A stretch of 40,695 nt of DNA from Anammoximicrobium sp032229885 (GTDB lineage: Bacteria > Planctomycetota > Planctomycetia > Pirellulales > Pirellulaceae). Shown here piece by piece: positions 36,382 to 40,695 of this stretch. The notes under the pieces are model-generated. The model searched no databases and was not told where the DNA came from. It saw only the letters and a program-made list of their open reading frames with translations. The position numbers and the translations under genes were made by a program. The DNA lies in NCBI GenBank assembly GCA_032229885.1, contig JAVYAJ010000190.1, forward strand, positions 1 through 40,695, read 5' to 3'. Position 1 is the first letter of the stretch. Each line of letters starts with the position of its first letter.

Positions 36382-38463
36382 ATGTCACGTGATATTCAGA
36401 AAATCCGCAATATCGGGATCATTGCCCACATCGATGCGGGCAAGACCACCGTTACCGAGCACATGCTGTGCTATAGCGGCGCCAAGCACCGGTTGGGAGA
36501 GGTAGACAGCGGCACCACGGAAACTGACTGCGATCCCGAAGAGCAAGAGCGCGGAATCACGATCTACTCGGCGTGTGTGACGTTCGACTGGCAGGACGTC
36601 CACATCAATCTTCTGGACACGCCTGGGCACGTCGATTTTACAGCCGAAGTCGAACGCTGTTTGCGAGTGCTGGACGGGGCCGTGGTCGTATTCAGCGCCC
36701 GCGAGGGCGTCGAAGCGCAGAGCGAAACCGTCTGGCGACAGGCCGATCACTATCACGTGCCGCGGGTCGTATTCATCAACAAGATGGATCGCGAAGGCGC
36801 GGATTTCGAGCGGACTTTGGACGCGATCGGCCGCCGTCTGAACGCGCAGCCCGTGGCGCTGCAGATCCCCGTCGGCGTCGGCCCGGGGCACGCCGTCGAT
36901 CCGTTTTGCGGCGTGATCGATCTGGTCGAGATGAACATGCGATGCTTCGACCCGCAGACCGAGGGACGAGTCGTCACGATCAGCGAAATTCCACCGGAGC
37001 GATTAGAGGCGGCCGAGTGGTGGCGAGATCTTCTCTTGGAAAAGCTGTACGCCCACAGCGACGAACTGATGGAACTGGCTCTGCAAGAGTTGCCCATCCC
37101 GGTCGATTTGCTGCGCAAGGTAATTCGCGACGCAACGATCCACCATCAGATTCAGCCCGTCTTGTGCGGCTCGGCCCTGCACGGCATCGGCGTGCAGCCG
37201 ATCCTGGATGCCGTCGCCTGGTATCTGCCCAGTCCATTGGACACGCCGCCCGTCAAGGGCGCCAGCCCTGACAAAAGGGAGCGGACGGAACAACGCAAGC
37301 CCGAGTCTGGCGAACCGTTCTGCGGTCTGGTCTTCAAAGTCCTCCCGATGAAGACGGGCGATCTGTCTTGGGTCCGCATCTACTCGGGCGAGCTGAAATC
37401 CAATACCCGCGTGCTCAATCCGGGCAAGGGCAAGAAGGAAAACGTCTCGCAACTGTGGCGGATCCATGCCACGAAGCGTGAAGAGCAGGTCGACCAAGCC
37501 TCGGCGGGTGATATCGTCGGCTTGATCGGGATGCGATACTCGATCACCGGCGACACCCTCTGTGAGACGCGCTACCCGATTCTGCTCGAGTCGATTCAGT
37601 TCCCCGAGACGGTGATCTCGATGGCGATCGAGCCGGAGACATCGATCGAACGAGACAAGCTGAACGCCACGCTCGAGATGTTGAAACGCCAGGATCCAAC
37701 GCTGCATATCACCAGCGGCGAGACGGGGCAGACGTTGATCAGCGGCATGGGCGAGCTGCACCTGGAAGTGGTCAAGAATCGCCTGCTCCGTGAGTTCAAC
37801 CTGAAAGTCAAGTTCCACAAACCCCAGGTCAGCTATCGCGAGACTGTCGACCACGCGGTCGAAGTCACCGGCGTCTGTCACCGTCAGCTCGCTGGTCAAC
37901 AGTTGTTCGCCGAACTGTGCATTCGTCTAGAACCGTTCGAGGACGGCGCGCATCCGGTGACCGTGCTCAACCGTTGTCCGCCCCAGACGCTTCCGGACGC
38001 CCTCTTGGCGGCGGCCGAGGCCGAGTTGCGCGCGTGCGGCGAAGGCGGTGGACGGATTGCCGGCTATCCGCTGATGAAGCTCAAGGCGTCGATTCTCGGG
38101 GGCACGGCCGTCGAAGAACATTCCAACGAAATGGCGTTTCGAATCGCCGCCAACGACGCCTTCAACAAAGCGCTGGAACAGGGTGGCCCGGTGCTGTTGG
38201 AGCCCATCATGAAGCTGGACATCATCACGCCCGAAGCCTATCTGGGCGATTTCGTGGGCGATCTCCAGCAGCGGCGCGGGCTGATCGTCAGAACGGAAGT
38301 CCGCGACGATGCGACCCTCATCGAAGCCCACGCCCCGTTGAAAGAGCTGTTCGGGTACTCGAGCGCGATGCGCAGCCTCAGCCAAGGTCGCGCCGACTGC
38401 TCGATTCAACCTCTGTGCTACGCGCCGGCGCCGCCGGGAACGCTCAAAGAGTACGCCTTCTGA
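36382..38463 (+). CDS. fusA: Elongation factor G family GTPase, EF-G2/mtEFG2-like
   Basis: 693 residues, full five-domain EF-G. G1 AHIDAGKTTVTEHML, switch I PEEQERGITIYSACVTFDW, G3 DTPGHVDFTAEVERCLRVLDG, G4 NKMD, then domains II-V (GMGELHLEVVKNRL, DFVGDLQQRRGLI, LFGYSSAMRSLSQGRA). Several segments (SACVTFDW, GVEAQSETVWRQAD, PVLCGSALHGIGVQPILDAV) look closer to mitochondrial EFG2 and the spdEFG2 group than to E. coli EF-G. Members of that group, such as mtEFG2 and Borrelia EF-G2, work in ribosome recycling. It may therefore be a recycling factor or a dual-function factor in the str position. No clear ribosome-binding site precedes it. Confidence 0.93.
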   Translation: MSRDIQKIRNIGIIAHIDAGKTTVTEHMLCYSGAKHRLGEVDSGTTETDCDPEEQERGITIYSACVTFDWQDVHINLLDTPGHVDFTAEVERCLRVLDGAVVVFSAREGVEAQSETVWRQADHYHVPRVVFINKMDREGADFERTLDAIGRRLNAQPVALQIPVGVGPGHAVDPFCGVIDLVEMNMRCFDPQTEGRVVTISEIPPERLEAAEWWRDLLLEKLYAHSDELMELALQELPIPVDLLRKVIRDATIHHQIQPVLCGSALHGIGVQPILDAVAWYLPSPLDTPPVKGASPDKRERTEQRKPESGEPFCGLVFKVLPMKTGDLSWVRIYSGELKSNTRVLNPGKGKKENVSQLWRIHATKREEQVDQASAGDIVGLIGMRYSITGDTLCETRYPILLESIQFPETVISMAIEPETSIERDKLNATLEMLKRQDPTLHITSGETGQTLISGMGELHLEVVKNRLLREFNLKVKFHKPQVSYRETVDHAVEVTGVCHRQLAGQQLFAELCIRLEPFEDGAHPVTVLNRCPPQTLPDALLAAAEAELRACGEGGGRIAGYPLMKLKASILGGTAVEEHSNEMAFRIAANDAFNKALEQGGPVLLEPIMKLDIITPEAYLGDFVGDLQQRRGLIVRTEVRDDATLIEAHAPLKELFGYSSAMRSLSQGRADCSIQPLCYAPAPPGTLKEYAF

Positions 38464-38490
38464 ATCCCTCGCCCGGATCCACGTCCCCCC

Positions 38491-39771
38491 TCACGCGGCG
38501 CCGCCGAAGAAACCGTCCTCGATCCAGATCGGTTCATACCCGCGGTCCAGGACGAACCGGAAGGCCGTCGCGTAACGGTCATAGATGTCCGGGACGAAGT
38601 TCTTGTAGAACGGCCACCAGTACTGCTCGTGACCTGCGATGTTGATCAAATGGCTCTTCGCCGGGGCGTCGATTCGCCGGCGGATGGCCGGCACGATTTT
38701 ATCGACCGGCGTCCAGTCACAGCCGCCGGTCGAACCGTCGTAGAAGATCAGTCCGCTCTCGAAGTGCATCCAACCTTGCTGGTCGGCCAGGTACTCCAAG
38801 ACGGCGTCCGGCAGATGGTAATCGCAGATCTTTCTCGTGGTCGCCGTGCGGAGCCTGCCGCGCGTTTGCAGCATCTTCACGCCACGCGCCGCCAAAACGG
38901 GATAGCAATCCGCAGGGACGTCGGCCCAGTGTATCTGCAAGCCGGCAGTGTACGCCGAGCCGGCGATCCGTCTCAATTCCCCTGCCACGAGATCGAAGTC
39001 CGCCGCCAGTTGTTCAGGGGTCGCGTTCTGATACGGGATGTCGGGGAACTCGTTTTCCGAATGGAACGCCAGCCGTAACCAGTCTCGATTGTCCTCGAAC
39101 TCGGATTTGTATTTGTCCGGAAACATCGACAGGCGAAAGTCCCGCTCGGGGGTGCTGTTGAAGCAGTTCAGGTTGATCTTGACATGAAAATTCCGATGCA
39201 GCTCGCGCAGGCGGGCGAGGTAAAAGCAGTCGAAAATGCTCTTGTAGTCATTTTGAAGAATGTCGCGGAAGAAGAAGCTGTGATCATCGATATAGCAGCG
39301 AAACCGGCGGCGCGAGTTCTTGGCCCAAACGACGCGCGTGCTGATCTCGCTCCTTGTCCCGTTGATCGTCGCGCGTGCTTTGATCTCCGAGACGCGCGCC
39401 GTCAGCGCGATGATCGCGTGGAACTTGTTGCCCTCGATGCTGGCCGGGACATTCTGTCCGTCTGGCGCGAATACTTCCAACTTCGCGTCGGGCGGCACGC
39501 AACCGGTCACGCGGATCTTCAGCGAGCGTCGCCCCTCCGGTCCCGTTGTCGCGCCTACAACTGGAGGGCCGGATTCCTCGTGAACGATCCCGCCGTCAAA
39601 CGGTTGCGTGAACTGAAAGACGTTCCCAGGCTCGACGGGCTTCGGGTTTCCTCCATTTCGAACCGAGTCCGCCGTCAGACCTGCGTTGTTCAACGCGGTA
39701 GCCCCGGCGCCGATCGCGAGCTGGCTCAGAAAAGCGCGTCGTGATGGATGGTCGAACGTCGGACGCTTCAT
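38491..39771 (-). CDS. Tat-exported protein, possibly of polysaccharide deacetylase-like fold
   Basis: 426 residues from ATG at 39771, chosen because AAAGGAG lies 5 nt upstream; the longer frame to 40011 is not needed. The N-terminus has SRRAFLSQLAIGAGATAL, a twin-arginine signal, so the protein is probably exported folded. Residues about 50-140 look like a beta-sandwich (RSLKIRVTGCVPPDAKLEVF). The rest has RCYIDDHSFFFRDI, HVKINLNCFN, LRLAFHSENEFPD and LQIHWADVPADCYPVLAARG, a layout like polysaccharide deacetylase/TIM-barrel proteins (alternating strands with Asp/His motifs). I cannot confirm the catalytic triad, so the enzyme class is a guess. Convergent with fusA, 27 bp apart. Confidence 0.8.
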   Translation of the reverse strand: MKRPTFDHPSRRAFLSQLAIGAGATALNNAGLTADSVRNGGNPKPVEPGNVFQFTQPFDGGIVHEESGPPVVGATTGPEGRRSLKIRVTGCVPPDAKLEVFAPDGQNVPASIEGNKFHAIIALTARVSEIKARATINGTRSEISTRVVWAKNSRRRFRCYIDDHSFFFRDILQNDYKSIFDCFYLARLRELHRNFHVKINLNCFNSTPERDFRLSMFPDKYKSEFEDNRDWLRLAFHSENEFPDIPYQNATPEQLAADFDLVAGELRRIAGSAYTAGLQIHWADVPADCYPVLAARGVKMLQTRGRLRTATTRKICDYHLPDAVLEYLADQQGWMHFESGLIFYDGSTGGCDWTPVDKIVPAIRRRIDAPAKSHLINIAGHEQYWWPFYKNFVPDIYDRYATAFRFVLDRGYEPIWIEDGFFGGAA

Positions 39772-40141
39772 GGCATCTCCTTTGTCGATGCGAAGTTCTT
39801 TCGCGCAGGGACTATCGGCGAGAAAATGGGGGCTAAGCGCAGGCGAGCGGATTTGCTCCTTGTACCCGGACGCCGCGGTTCGCGCCCCTGCGCATTCGCG
39901 GGACTCGTATTCTCCTCCAAGCTTTGTTTCTGCCGCCAACGCGGCTGGTTCGAGCCGCGGTTCGCTGGCGACTTGTCGCCGCCATGCCAACGCCCCACGC
40001 AAACCGCCCAACCCCGCGGCCGTCGAGGCAGGGACTCACACGCGCGCGTCGCGCAGCCCGTGTGCCCAGTGCGCACGCCATCCAGTCTATCCGGCAATAT
40101 CGCCCACACAAGGTGATCCATCCTGCGCCCCCGCCACCAGT
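39772..40141. other. Intergenic region between the Tat protein and the RHS fragment
   Basis: GC-rich and open in several frames but without recognisable protein sequence. I see no promoter, repeat or RNA gene in it. Confidence 0.5.
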
Positions 40142-40530
40142 GAGGTGGTCGGGGTCGTCAAGCCAGAAAAGCGCGCCCGAATTCTCTCGACCATTATCGC
40201 CGGCTCGCCCGGCGACACGCTCGTCGAGTACGCCTACCTGGGCCTCGCCCGGATCGTGGCGGAGGGCTACGTCGAGCCCGAGGTGCGGCTGGACTACGAC
40301 AGCGGCACGCCCGGCGAGTACGCCGGGTTCGACCGTTTCGGCCGCGTGATCTACCATCGGTGGTACGCCTACGGCGCCAGCGCCGACCTGGACCGCTATA
40401 TCTACGGCTACGACCGGGCTTCGAACCGGCGGTACCGCGAAAACTCGCTCGCCAGCGGCCAGGACGAATGGTACGCTTACGACGGACTCGATCGGCTGCT
40501 GATCTCCCAGCGTGGCGCGACGCCGTTGCG
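40142..40530 (+). pseudogene. RHS/YD-repeat protein fragment
   Basis: In this frame the translation has clear RHS-type segments: VEYAYLGLARIVAEGYVEPE, GFDRFGRVIYHRWYAYGA, YIYGYDRASNRRYRENS and EWYAYDGLDRLLISQRG. These resemble the RHS repeats of planctomycete cell-surface or toxin-delivery proteins. There is no start codon or upstream repeat block, and after QRG (about 40518) RHS character stops, although the frame itself stays open. Only ~125 residues of a protein usually over 1,000 residues remain, so this is probably a decayed or rearranged piece. Boundaries are approximate. Confidence 0.65.
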
Positions 40531-40695
40531 TCGACGCATTCGCCAGACAATATCCGGCCATCGGGCTCGATCTGTTCATCGTCGAGGGATCGCTCGATGG
40601 CAGGTGGGAGATTCCCGACGGGCCGCGCGTCTACCGTTTCGACATCGATCCTCAGACTTGCTTGTTCGCCAAGGAAAACCTGCTGAACCTCGCGA
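40512..40695 (+). CDS. Partial reading frame of unknown function, cut by the window end
   Basis: In the +1 frame relative to the RHS fragment, the sequence from GTG at 40512 to the window end is open and protein-like: CVDAFARQYPAIGLDLFIVE, RWEIPDGPRVYRFDIDPQ, TCLFAKENLLNLA. I do not recognise the family. The start is uncertain because it overlaps the RHS remnant. It may be the downstream part of a gene whose 5' end was replaced. Confidence 0.45.
   Translation, partial: MARRRCVDAFARQYPAIGLDLFIVEGSLDGRWEIPDGPRVYRFDIDPQTCLFAKENLLNLA

Overview
The window is GC-rich bacterial chromosome that reads as a planctomycete, probably Pirellulales-like. The EF-Tu switch I, where the usual RGITI reads KTVTI, is the form I remember from planctomycete EF-Tu. 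Also consistent are acidic extensions on NusG, RpoC and the primary sigma factor, a fragment of the 'YDRASNR' type of RHS repeat, a Gly/Arg/Pro repeat protein and long gene spacers. No genus can be named from sequence alone.

Layout. Positions 1-1717 hold the 3' part of a repeat-rich TPR protein. Positions 1718-4734 hold a primary sigma factor (TTG start at 2724) lying between two inverted copies of a ~210-bp palindrome-rich repeat. Positions 4735-8713 (minus) encode a two-gene redox module: a HydC/HydB (NuoE-NuoF) fusion and an Fe-S/GltD-like flavoprotein that has lost its NAD(P)H-binding domain. Positions 9031-11299 (plus) carry a promoter with a long leader, uroporphyrinogen-III methyltransferase and an NmrA/NDUFA9-like protein. 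Positions 11408-15626 (minus) are an apparent operon: CBS protein, KorA, KorB, zinc-ribbon CBS protein. An exported protein of unknown function follows (15840-17267). At 18254-19921 is an unusual sigma factor with three predicted N-terminal helix-turn-helix modules and no sigma-3 domain.

The second half is the translation/transcription superlocus: tRNA-Thr(TGT), tRNA-Tyr(GTA), tRNA-Gly(TCC), tRNA-Thr(GGT), tuf, tRNA-Trp(CCA), secE, nusG, rplK, rplA, rplJ, rplL, rpoB, rpoC, rpsL, rpsG, fusA. The tRNA-tuf order is the same as E. coli thrU-tyrU-glyT-thrT-tufB. The fusA product looks like the EF-G2/mtEFG2 type rather than ordinary EF-G, and a strong intrinsic-terminator hairpin stands just before it. 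Downstream are a Tat-exported protein (minus strand), a broken RHS fragment and a partial reading frame at the window end.

The best candidate for an undescribed system is the redox neighbourhood at 4735-15626. KorAB would make reduced ferredoxin. The HydCB-type fusion has the architecture of electron-bifurcating diaphorases but no hydrogenase or formate dehydrogenase beside it, and its partner is the NAD(P)H-domain-less GltD-like protein. Two CBS proteins in the kor operon could add nucleotide sensing. The physical link is seen; the functional link is inference.
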